A DNA stretch of 64,000 bases, taken from assembly GCA_934633985.1 (NCBI GenBank), contig CAKTYU010000004.1, positions 62,001 to 126,000 of the forward strand. The letters are read 5' to 3'. Source of the stretch: an uncultured Clostridia bacterium (GTDB lineage Bacteria; Bacillota; Clostridia; Christensenellales; CAG-138). Under the pieces are notes generated by a model. The model saw only the letters and a program-made list of their open reading frames with translations, was not told where the DNA came from and ran no database searches. Below, one piece after another: positions 57,124-64,000 of this stretch (its first letter is position 1; each line of letters begins with the position of its first letter). Both the position numbers and the translations under genes were made by a program.

Positions 57124-59100
57124 TCACCTTATCCATCCCGCAGATTTAAGATCTGCCATCACGCCCTCCAGCCTTTGCAGCTTTTCGCCGGAAGCGCCTA
57201 ATTCAACCGCCTTTTTGTAATAATCCTTTATCGTTGAATAGTTCCTTCTGGACTGAGGCTTTGCGCCCTCCCTCTCGACCGTAAGAAAAGCCATCTGTAT
57301 GTAAGCGTCGCTGTTGTTGGGATACTGGTCCATCATCTGCGAAAGCGCCTTTTCCGCGCCGTCGTAATCCGCCATGCGCTGGCAGATTATGGCAATGTTA
57401 AGATAAGTGCTCGCCCTGCCGTAGCCAAGCGAGATAAGCTCATTAAAGCAGCTTACGGACTCCTTTCTCAGCTGATCCGCGTTGCTCTCCGCTTCCTCCG
57501 CGCTTCCTGCGGCAATAATATTGCTTTTTGTATAATAAGCCTCGCCCAGCCGCTCCAGCGCGAAGGCCTGCTCCTCGTTAGGGTATGCTCGGCGCATATC
57601 CTGAAGCACGGCGATCTCCTTATCCAGCGTTTCTATATCGCTGCCTCTTTTTTCGTACAGGCTGACGAGCTCCTTGTATGCCGCTATGCGTATCTCGCTC
57701 TCCCTTGCCGTATTTATGCAGAGCTCATACTGCCCTACCGCCTGGTCGACTCTGTCCTGTGCAGCCAGTATGCCCGCATACACAAAGGAGCTTATGCTGT
57801 CGTTGGCCCTTTTCCTGACCTTTGCAAGCATTATTTCGGCTTTGCCGTCCTGCCCGCTTTTTGTATATGAGCGGGCAAGATAATACATATAAAGAACATT
57901 GTCCGGCGCCTTTTCCTCCGCCGTCTCGAATTTCCTTGTCGCCTCCTCGGTGTTGCCGAGGCTGTCGAGCGCCAGCCCCCAATAGTAGTTAAACTCAGGG
58001 TCCTGCCGCATTTCGGGATACTTCGCCGCCGCATCCTGTATTACCGAGAGGCACCCGCTGCCGTTGCCGTTATCCATATAAGCCGCAGCGACGGCCTTAT
58101 GCCCGTCTCCCCTGCCCGCATATTCGTCTGCCGAGTACAGCGTCTTGACAGCCGCGTCTATCTCTCCCTCGTTCAGCAGCGCAATGCCCTTGTCGTATTG
58201 CTCTATATATACCGCTTTCCTTTCAGCCTTAGTTACCTCGCCTCCGTATGAAACGAGAAATACGCCGAGGGCGAATATAATGAAACAGCCCGTGAGCTTC
58301 AGCCTCTCTATACGCCTTCTGCGCTCCCGCATATTGCCGAAATTGTCTATGTTGTCGAGATCGCGCTGTAATTCGTCAATGCTTTGATAACGGCGCCTGG
58401 GGTCTAATTGCGTGCATTTTTGTATTATGTATTCCAGTCCCTCGCTGTATGACCTGTTCCACTCCCGAATCGGCCTTATCTCATAAGGCGGATCGTATGG
58501 GCCCTTGCCGGTTATCATGTGGTACAGCGTAACACCGAGGCTGTATATATCCGTCCTCGCGTCAGTCGTGGCCGCAGTAAATTGCTCCGGCGCGGCATAG
58601 CCTCTGGTTCCGAGGCTTTCACTCTGATCGTTGGAGTCTCTTATGTATTCCTTGGCAATGCCGAAATCTATCAGCTTTATGTCCCCCTCCGGGGTGATCA
58701 TTATATTCCCCGGTTTTATGTCCCTATGTATTATCGGAGGCTTCCGCGTATGCAGGTATTTCAGCGCCTCGCAGAGCTGCCCCGCCCATTTTCTCACATG
58801 CGCCTCGTCGAAGCGCCCGTCCCTTGCCAGCCCCTCCTTTGCGCTTATACCCTCGACATAGTCCTGAATGATTTGGATATTTTGGTCGTCTAAATATATG
58901 TCGTGCAGCCGCGGCAGGCGCTGCTGATCAAGGTTTTTCAGTATATCTACCTCGGCGGGCAATTTAGTTTCATCGTCCTTCCGGACCGTTTTCATCGCCC
59001 TCAGCACGCCCAGCCGCCGATGCCGTACGAGGTATACCTTGCCCATTCCCCCTTCGCCAAGTAATGACAATTTTTCATAGGTTTGCTGATAAGACTCCAT
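57124..59100 (-). CDS. Membrane Ser/Thr kinase with C-terminal TPR-rich domain
   Basis: The 658-residue PknB-like kinase has an intact core (LGEGGMGKVYLV, Lys in RAMKTV, IIHRDIKPGN, LIDFGIAKE, GYAAPEQF) in residues 8-255. A membrane helix follows (about 275-293, LTGCFIIFALGVFLVSYGG), then a long TPR-containing domain predicted outside. There are no PASTA repeats. I start at MESYQQTYEK (59100) behind GAGAGG. Repeats resembling a LytTR site lie upstream. Confidence 0.92.
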   Translation of the reverse strand: MESYQQTYEKLSLLGEGGMGKVYLVRHRRLGVLRAMKTVRKDDETKLPAEVDILKNLDQQRLPRLHDIYLDDQNIQIIQDYVEGISAKEGLARDGRFDEAHVRKWAGQLCEALKYLHTRKPPIIHRDIKPGNIMITPEGDIKLIDFGIAKEYIRDSNDQSESLGTRGYAAPEQFTAATTDARTDIYSLGVTLYHMITGKGPYDPPYEIRPIREWNRSYSEGLEYIIQKCTQLDPRRRYQSIDELQRDLDNIDNFGNMRERRRRIERLKLTGCFIIFALGVFLVSYGGEVTKAERKAVYIEQYDKGIALLNEGEIDAAVKTLYSADEYAGRGDGHKAVAAAYMDNGNGSGCLSVIQDAAAKYPEMRQDPEFNYYWGLALDSLGNTEEATRKFETAEEKAPDNVLYMYYLARSYTKSGQDGKAEIMLAKVRKRANDSISSFVYAGILAAQDRVDQAVGQYELCINTARESEIRIAAYKELVSLYEKRGSDIETLDKEIAVLQDMRRAYPNEEQAFALERLGEAYYTKSNIIAAGSAEEAESNADQLRKESVSCFNELISLGYGRASTYLNIAIICQRMADYDGAEKALSQMMDQYPNNSDAYIQMAFLTVEREGAKPQSRRNYSTIKDYYKKAVELGASGEKLQRLEGVMADLKSAGWIR

Positions 59101-59174
59101 CTGGCGACCTCTCAAAATAAGATGATTTTTCCCTTTATACGATTGAATCACACAAAAGCCGGATTTTCCCCCAA

Positions 59175-59204
59175 ACCGCATAATCGTCGCTTTTAATGTA
59201 ATAA
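59175..59204 (-). promoter_or_regulatory. Putative LytTR-type site upstream of the TPR kinase
   Basis: On the minus strand TTATTACAT (59196-59204) is followed 21 bp later by TTATGCGGT (59175-59183). The first half-site is identical to the core of the repeats at 61287-61317. Two half-sites 21 bp apart are the usual LytTR geometry. No strong -35/-10 pair is evident. Confidence 0.5.
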
Positions 59205-59226
59205 ATGTCGGATATTTGCCCTAAAG

Positions 59227-60036
59227 CTATTCATAGCAGTATCCTCTTGTGGCAATAACGTTATATCCGAAGGCAGACTCGCTGTTCCTTTGAATCACCA
59301 TTCCCGTAACATCGCTTTCCGTTCCATCCGGCAGCTTCTCCTGACCAAATATCACATAGTAAACTCCCTCGTCCAATTCGTATACGCTCTCCACAAATAT
59401 GTCTTCCTCCGGCGCATCGGCACCTGCCTCGCACACATATTGGTTCTGTTCTGTTTCCTCGCTGTCCCAATGCGGATAGTCGCTCGATGCATATCCGCGC
59501 CCGTACAGGTTTTCCACCAGCCTCTTTACAGTCTCAAAGCTGACCTTTGAATAATACCCGTCAAACTCGTCGTACCGGAATCCGTATTCTTGAAAATTCT
59601 GATCTGAGCAGTCTGCATATCCATAATATCCAACAGCAGAACTCGCCATCTCTTCATCTGTCAAACTGTTCACGTCACAGAAGTCGTATGCAGTCCAATA
59701 TTTCAAGTCGTAAAACAACCATTTTTCATCCTCTGTCGGAGTGTATATCTCATACGGTCCCGGATATTTTGCTTTTACCCACCCGTTGAATACTTCTTTT
59801 CTTCCCGCCCTGTCGTCTCTGGGAAGCGAATCCAGCTTAGCCTGATAAACGGCGTCCGGCGTCTCGCTCCCGTCCGTCGATGCAGCCTCCTTAGGCGTCT
59901 GCGCCGTTATCTCCGAAACGGCTTCGGCGCTCTCGATTTCGACGTCATAATTATAAAGAGAGGCAGTGCAACCGCTGCTGTTCAGGCAAACCGCCGCCAG
60001 CAACGCTATCCCAACACTTTTTATAAACGCTCTCAT
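59227..60036 (-). CDS. Lipoprotein of unknown function (paralogue of 42799-43650)
   Basis: The 269-residue product has a lipoprotein-like signal (NSSGC, Cys23), a Glu/Ala-rich linker and an acidic domain sharing YQAKLDSLPRDD, GRKEVF and FGYNVIATRG with the 42799 protein. It lies between the kinase and another lipoprotein gene near the start of the island. Confidence 0.75.
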   Translation of the reverse strand: MRAFIKSVGIALLAAVCLNSSGCTASLYNYDVEIESAEAVSEITAQTPKEAASTDGSETPDAVYQAKLDSLPRDDRAGRKEVFNGWVKAKYPGPYEIYTPTEDEKWLFYDLKYWTAYDFCDVNSLTDEEMASSAVGYYGYADCSDQNFQEYGFRYDEFDGYYSKVSFETVKRLVENLYGRGYASSDYPHWDSEETEQNQYVCEAGADAPEEDIFVESVYELDEGVYYVIFGQEKLPDGTESDVTGMVIQRNSESAFGYNVIATRGYCYE

Positions 60037-60093
60037 TGTGTTCTCCTTCTCTGTCTTTTATCTGCCAGCATCATAGTTTTATTTACTTATCCG

Positions 60094-61218
60094 CTATCCG
60101 AAATAATTCCCGCTGTACAGGTAGCCTTTCACGCCGTCAATGTCCGCATAGAATGTTTGGTGTTCTTCATCCGCGTACAGCAGCTTTATTGTTTGACTTT
60201 TTTTAACCGGATAATAATGCAGGAAGCTTCTTCCCTGCACCGTTTCGCAAACAGTATCGCTTTCATAATATTCTTGGCTGCTTGCTATCCCCGCCTTGTA
60301 TTCCGCATCAGGTTTAAAATCCAGAACCGTATCCGCAAGCTCAAGCTCTATATTCATGTACCTTTCCATATCGACCGTATGCTTATCAAGCACATTTCCT
60401 TGTTTTATGTAGCATGCAAATGCTATGTTTGGTCGAGTTACCTCACACAGGTCTCCTTGCCATATGAGATTCCCCTTTCCATCCGATAGCAGCCTCCAAA
60501 AAGCATTACGGACATCGTACCAGGGATCCTCCCGACCGGTAATTTCATTCAACAGATATCTGTCCTTCTCATAATTTGTAATGTCCGTATTTCCAATATA
60601 CGTTATACCGCCATCGGTGACCGAGTATAGTTCGTACCAGGCGTCTGTCTCCTCACCAACGAAATACACAATCAACTCTTTTGACTCATCGTTGGTATCA
60701 ACATCTATCATAGTTGCATAAACCGGGCTGCTTTCATATCTATACCATGTCGGGTTTACATTGCAGCGGTTAGTCCCAAATATTACCTCCCGCTCCTCCG
60801 CAACGTAACTAAAGCCCTCCTGATCCCATTCATATACCATCTCCGGGATATCAATGATTGTAAATTCGTAGTTTTTGCCCAGTCTATCGGATATTTTGAA
60901 AGTATATTCGATGTTGCCACGAGCCATATTCCCCTCAAGTTCAACGCCTGCCCGTAGTCGTTCACAGTATTCAAACCGATTTTCAAAGTCTTTTACGGCA
61001 ACGCTATATTCTCCACCGTTTATTTTAACGCTATCTTCTTCATCGTTTGTTTTGTCGTTTCTTTGTTCTGCTTGCTCCGCGCTTTGTACGAGCTTTGCAA
61101 AATAATCCTCCGGCTTGACCCATATGCACCCGGACAGCATCAACATTATTATCAGCACAACTAATGCTACTCGTGCCTTCCGATTGTTATACCTTTTGCT
61201 TTTTTCACTGTCTCCCAT
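60094..61218 (-). CDS. Lipoprotein of unknown function, first gene of the island
   Basis: The 374-residue product has a basic N-terminus, a hydrophobic segment and a lipobox (MLSGC, Cys31). A beta-rich domain follows, with SH3-like character at the C-terminus (GRSFLHYYPVKKSQTIKLLY). GAGAGGG precedes the ATG. A repeat pair with LytTR spacing lies 69-99 bp upstream, so it probably begins the main transcript. No family was recognised. Confidence 0.75.
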   Translation of the reverse strand: MGDSEKSKRYNNRKARVALVVLIIMLMLSGCIWVKPEDYFAKLVQSAEQAEQRNDKTNDEEDSVKINGGEYSVAVKDFENRFEYCERLRAGVELEGNMARGNIEYTFKISDRLGKNYEFTIIDIPEMVYEWDQEGFSYVAEEREVIFGTNRCNVNPTWYRYESSPVYATMIDVDTNDESKELIVYFVGEETDAWYELYSVTDGGITYIGNTDITNYEKDRYLLNEITGREDPWYDVRNAFWRLLSDGKGNLIWQGDLCEVTRPNIAFACYIKQGNVLDKHTVDMERYMNIELELADTVLDFKPDAEYKAGIASSQEYYESDTVCETVQGRSFLHYYPVKKSQTIKLLYADEEHQTFYADIDGVKGYLYSGNYFG

Positions 61219-61286
61219 ATTAAATATTTTCCCTCTCTGAAGCTGACCCTTTTATTTTAAAGCATTCTTGCCGCGCTGCCTCATCT

Positions 61287-61317
61287 ATGTAATAATCGGT
61301 CGATTTGATGTAATAAT
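61287..61317 (-). promoter_or_regulatory. Direct repeats ATTATTACAT 21 bp apart (putative LytTR site)
   Basis: Two identical decamers (ATGTAATAAT on the plus strand at 61287-61296 and 61308-61317) are separated by exactly two helical turns upstream of the first island gene. A -10-like TAAAAT lies downstream with only a poor -35, as is common for activator-dependent promoters. Confidence 0.6.
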
Positions 61318-61553
61318 TGGCACAAAATTAAGTGTTGACATTTTTGCTGACGTGTGTTCTCTTTCTTCCCATCACTCGTATTGCAGGCCGTTCTGCATTC
61401 GTACCCCCAAAGGGAGATGGGACAGCGCGGTCACCTTCATAGGCGCCTGCGCAACGGTTTTTCTGAGCATGTTCGGGCTGCTCCGTCGCAAATGCGAGGC
61501 CGCAATCACGGCTGATACATTTAAAACCCATAAGGGTGGATACCTCAAAAAAT
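61318..61553. other. Unassigned intergenic stretch
   Basis: Both strands are open over much of this stretch. The plus frame ends RKCEAAITADTFKTHKGGYL just before the terminator at 61554; the minus frame includes CISRDCGLAFATEQ. Neither has a good ribosome binding site or a family resemblance I recognise, so I do not call a gene. It could be a decayed coding sequence or part of a repeat. Confidence 0.3.
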
Positions 61554-61579
61554 AAAGAGGGCTCTAATAGCCCTCTTTT
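61554..61579. terminator. Bidirectional terminator
   Basis: AAAGAGGGCT and AGCCCTCTTT form a 10-bp stem with a 5-nt loop, with A-runs before and T-runs after on both strands. It can end the TRAP-transporter transcript on the minus strand. Confidence 0.75.
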
Positions 61580-61606
61580 GTCTTCCAAGCAACCCCGACG
61601 CTTATT

Positions 61607-61624
61607 AAGGGGCCGCAGCCCCTT
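61607..61624. repeat. Palindromic repeat shared with 24979-24996
   Basis: AAGGGGCCGCAGCCCCTT is the exact reverse complement of the 18-mer at 24979-24996. Both sit in intergenic, terminator-rich sequence, so this is probably a dispersed REP-like hairpin or part of a small mobile element. Confidence 0.5.
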
Positions 61625-61652
61625 AAATATATTGCTCCGGTTTTACTGTTTA

Positions 61653-63866
61653 TTACGCAGCTACCTTATGCCTCAGCCCGTAGCGCCTGCGCTGTATGGC
61701 GAATATGGCCGCCAGTATCGCAAAGCCCAGCAGGTCGGAGACTGTGCCGGGTATTATCATTCCCAGGCCGCCCACGATGAGCAGTATGCGCTCATACCAT
61801 TTGCAGTGATCCTGCACAAACCCCGCAAGGCCGCCGGAAAGGGCGTACATGCCTATGAGCGCCGTGGCGGCGTTCTGCACCACCGACCATACCGTGGTGT
61901 CTATCATCAGCATGGCGGGGTTCATAACGAATATATAGGGTACGATAAACGCTCCTATTGCCAGCCTCGTCGCGTTCACGCCGGTCTTGAATGGCTCGCC
62001 CTTGGCGATAGCCGAGCCCGCCATTGCCGCGAGGGCGACGGGGGGCGTGATGTCCGCTACTATGCCGAAATAGAACACGAAGAGGTGTGCGCTCATTATT
62101 ATGGCCATGGTGGGCTCCGTGATAGGCACCCCGCGCATCATGCATACCATATTTATTATGGCGGGGGCGCATATTGTGGAGGTTATAAGGTAGTTGGCCG
62201 TGGTAGGCACGCCCATGCCCAGCACTATTGAGGAGAGCATGGTAAAGAACAGCAGCAGATAGATGTTGTTGCCTGCGATCTGCGCGAGGCCTGTGGCCAG
62301 CTTCAGGCCGAGGCCGGTGAGGGTAACGGTGCCCACTATCATGCCCGCCATTGCACAGGCGACAACCACCGACAAAACGCCGCGGGAGCCGTTTTGCAGC
62401 GCGTTGACTATCATATCGTAGGGATCGAAGCCCAGCGCCGCGTTTATCCATTCGCGGGCGGTCAGCTTTTCCCGTATACGGCAGCCGCGTATTGCGCATA
62501 TCGCCAGCCATATACCTATGGCCGCAAGGGAATACGCGGTAAAGTGCATTCCTATATTCATGCCGGCTGCCATCATGGCAACGGGTATGAGGCAAAGCCA
62601 CTGTATGCTGCACGCCATGAGTGAGGCAAGTATGGCGCCTAACGCCGCATAGGTGGGGGTGACCTTTGCAGAAAGCATATAGATCATAAATATCAGAGGC
62701 ATAAGGAGATGCCCCCGCTCCCGCATAACGACGCCTATCTTGGGTATGTCCTTGTCCTCCATGCCCTTAAGGCCGATCTTGCGGGCCTCGTGATGCACGC
62801 TTATGAGTATGCCGGAGAAATAGAGTACAGCCGGTATTATGGCTGACTTTACCACCTGGGCGTATGTAAAGCCGGTGCTTTCCGCCATGAGGAACGCCGC
62901 CGCGCCCATTATGGGGGGCATTATCTGCCCGCCGGTAGAGGCCGCCGCCTCCACCGCCCCGGCAAATTCCGGCTTATAGCCCAGCCTCTTCATCGCGGGT
63001 ATGGTAAAGGAGCCCGTGGATACCGTATTGGCCACCGAGGAGCCGGACACCGTGCCCTGAAGGGCAGAGGATATTACCGCCACCTTTGCCGGACCGCCTA
63101 TGTGCTTGCCCGCAACAGCGTTTGCAAGGTCGATAAAGAGCCTTCCCACGCCGGTCTTTTCAAGGAACGCGCCGAACAGTATAAACAGGAATATGTAGGT
63201 GGAGGACACACCCAGAGGCGTGCCGAATACGCCGTTTAGTGTGAAGTACATGTGGTTCACTATCTGGCGCACGCTGTAACCCCTGTGGCCAAAGGTCCCG
63301 GGTATGAGGTTGCCGAACTTTGCGTAAAGCAGGAACGCCAGCACGACTATCAGTATGGGCATGCCCACCACGCGGCGGCAGCCCTCCATGAGCAGCAATA
63401 TGCCCACCGCACCCACGACTATATCCATGGAGGAGTAGTTGCCCACGTTTTTGATGATATACTCATAGTTTAAGGGAATATACAGCACTGCCGCCGCCGC
63501 AAGCGCCGCCAGCAGGTAATCATACCACTGTACCTTATTCTTTGCCATGTGCTTGCCCGCGGGGTAGAGCAGGAATACCAGCAGCAGCGCGAAGGCAAGA
63601 TGCACCGAGCGCAGCACCTGCGCGGGTATGGTCCATATACTCGTGTATATCTGGAACAGGGCAAAGGCTATAAGTATGGCGGAAATTACGAGGGATATGC
63701 CCTTGGGGAGCCCGCTGCGGAAGGCGGATTCGCGGTCGTACTGCTCCAGCACCTTGGCGGCCTCCATCGCCGCTATTTCCTCCTCGCTCATGCCCGTGGT
63801 ATCCAGCCTTGGATCCACGTCATTCGCCTTTAGCTTATTCTCTTTTTTCTTTTTCAATAAATCCAT
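61653..63866 (-). CDS. TRAP transporter fused permease (DctQM-type, TAXI-associated)
   Basis: The 737-residue protein has a charged N-terminus and about 16 or more membrane segments. The small-subunit-like part is fused to the DctM-like large subunit (GTVSGSSVANTVSTGSFTIPAMKRLGY, AASTGGQIMPPIMGAAAFLMA, GMGVPTTANYLI). Such fused permeases import carboxylates or other organic anions with Na+, using a TAXI-type receptor. The receptor gene appears to lie just upstream at the window edge. Confidence 0.93.
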   Translation of the reverse strand: MDLLKKKKENKLKANDVDPRLDTTGMSEEEIAAMEAAKVLEQYDRESAFRSGLPKGISLVISAILIAFALFQIYTSIWTIPAQVLRSVHLAFALLLVFLLYPAGKHMAKNKVQWYDYLLAALAAAAVLYIPLNYEYIIKNVGNYSSMDIVVGAVGILLLMEGCRRVVGMPILIVVLAFLLYAKFGNLIPGTFGHRGYSVRQIVNHMYFTLNGVFGTPLGVSSTYIFLFILFGAFLEKTGVGRLFIDLANAVAGKHIGGPAKVAVISSALQGTVSGSSVANTVSTGSFTIPAMKRLGYKPEFAGAVEAAASTGGQIMPPIMGAAAFLMAESTGFTYAQVVKSAIIPAVLYFSGILISVHHEARKIGLKGMEDKDIPKIGVVMRERGHLLMPLIFMIYMLSAKVTPTYAALGAILASLMACSIQWLCLIPVAMMAAGMNIGMHFTAYSLAAIGIWLAICAIRGCRIREKLTAREWINAALGFDPYDMIVNALQNGSRGVLSVVVACAMAGMIVGTVTLTGLGLKLATGLAQIAGNNIYLLLFFTMLSSIVLGMGVPTTANYLITSTICAPAIINMVCMMRGVPITEPTMAIIMSAHLFVFYFGIVADITPPVALAAMAGSAIAKGEPFKTGVNATRLAIGAFIVPYIFVMNPAMLMIDTTVWSVVQNAATALIGMYALSGGLAGFVQDHCKWYERILLIVGGLGMIIPGTVSDLLGFAILAAIFAIQRRRYGLRHKVAA

Positions 63867-63925
63867 TAGATCCTCTCCGGTGTAAGTATTTGTTAAGTAT
63901 CTTAACGCGCCCGTAAAACCTCAAA

Positions 63926-63949
63926 TTAGGAGAGCTTTCGCCCTCCTAA
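63926..63949 (-). other. Hairpin between TAXI receptor and TRAP permease genes
   Basis: TTAGGAG and CTCCTAA pair around a short GC-containing loop in the roughly 108-bp spacer. It may attenuate or process the transcript, giving more receptor than permease. No U-run follows. Confidence 0.4.
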
Positions 63950-63974
63950 CTTATTAGGCGCAGTTTGTGCGTCG

Positions 63975-64000
63975 TTACATTATGCCCTTTTCCTTGTAGT
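63975..64000 (-). CDS. C-terminal end of a probable TAXI-type TRAP solute receptor (partial)
   Basis: Only the last codons are inside the window; they read YKEKGIM then TAA. TAXI-family receptors commonly end in a similar YYKEKG sequence, and such a gene is expected upstream of a fused TRAP permease. The call rests on these few residues plus context. Confidence 0.45.

Noticed and set aside
41757..61218. Interpretation of the island as a complete type VI or type VII secretion locus
   Set aside because: No sheath, tube, baseplate, EssC/FtsK-like ATPase or WXG100 gene is visible; only regulatory-type modules are shared.
61268..61588. Possible small genes on either strand before the TRAP transporter terminator
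   Set aside because: Neither frame has a convincing ribosome binding site, start or recognisable family. Reported only as unassigned intergenic sequence.
1..64000. tRNA, rRNA or tmRNA genes, integrases and insertion-sequence transposases
   Set aside because: I looked for cloverleaf-like sequences and recombinase/transposase motifs in gaps and frames and found none I could support.

Overview
The window looks like one contig of an uncultured anaerobic gut-type member of the Clostridia (Bacillota). The basis is the Firmicutes order of the S10/spc/alpha ribosomal genes, a zinc-type S14, a KOW RNA-binding protein between map and infA, HrcA/CIRCE control of groESL, Spo0A-type DNA-binding domains, and purine-rich ribosome binding sites. 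Accessory genes use many ATA isoleucine and AGG arginine codons. Species-level placement is not possible from this sequence; a lineage near Christensenellales or Oscillospirales is only a guess.

Layout. 1-13.9 kb, minus strand: the ribosomal superoperon from rpsJ to rpsK (cut by the window edge), with secY, adk, map and infA. There are sigma-A promoters before rpsJ and, less usually, before rpsM, the latter with a structured leader of about 350 nt. 14-30.4 kb: housekeeping and transport. This covers a KdpD/KdpE-like two-component pair with a lipoprotein, an AGCS amino-acid symporter, groESL, dCMP deaminase, a Crp/Fnr regulator with an ABC importer, a small PPIase/chorismate-mutase/glycosyltransferase operon, an SNF-family symporter, and two stand-alone Spo0A-type DNA-binding proteins with 0A-box-like sites upstream. 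30.5-38.8 kb: a complete type I-C CRISPR-Cas system, with an array of 10 identical repeats plus one degenerate repeat and cas3-cas5-cas8c-cas7-cas4-cas1-cas2 on the minus strand. 39-61.2 kb: an ADP-ribosylglycohydrolase, then a long minus-strand island. 61.6-64 kb: a fused TRAP permease and the last codons of its probable TAXI-type receptor.

The most unusual content is the island at 41.8-61.2 kb. It encodes two intact Hanks-type Ser/Thr kinases, a membrane pseudokinase, a kinase-gene remnant, one PP2C phosphatase, six FHA-domain proteins (fused to kinase, VWA, trypsin-like protease, polytopic membrane or zinc-ribbon domains), four TPR-MORN lipoproteins, three other lipoproteins and a LytTR regulator whose receiver lacks the phospho-acceptor Asp. 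Radical-SAM/SPASM, zinc-ribbon and alarmone-hydrolase-like genes trail it. Direct repeats 21 bp apart, the spacing LytTR regulators use, precede several of its transcription units. I infer an envelope-spanning phospho-Thr signalling system: outside domains (VWA, protease, MORN lipoproteins) are joined through the membrane to cytoplasmic FHA readers, and the kinase/phosphatase pair sets the phosphorylation state. It resembles the kinase-phosphatase-FHA switch of type VI secretion and the pseudokinase/FHA parts of type VII secretion, but no secretion structural gene is present in this window.
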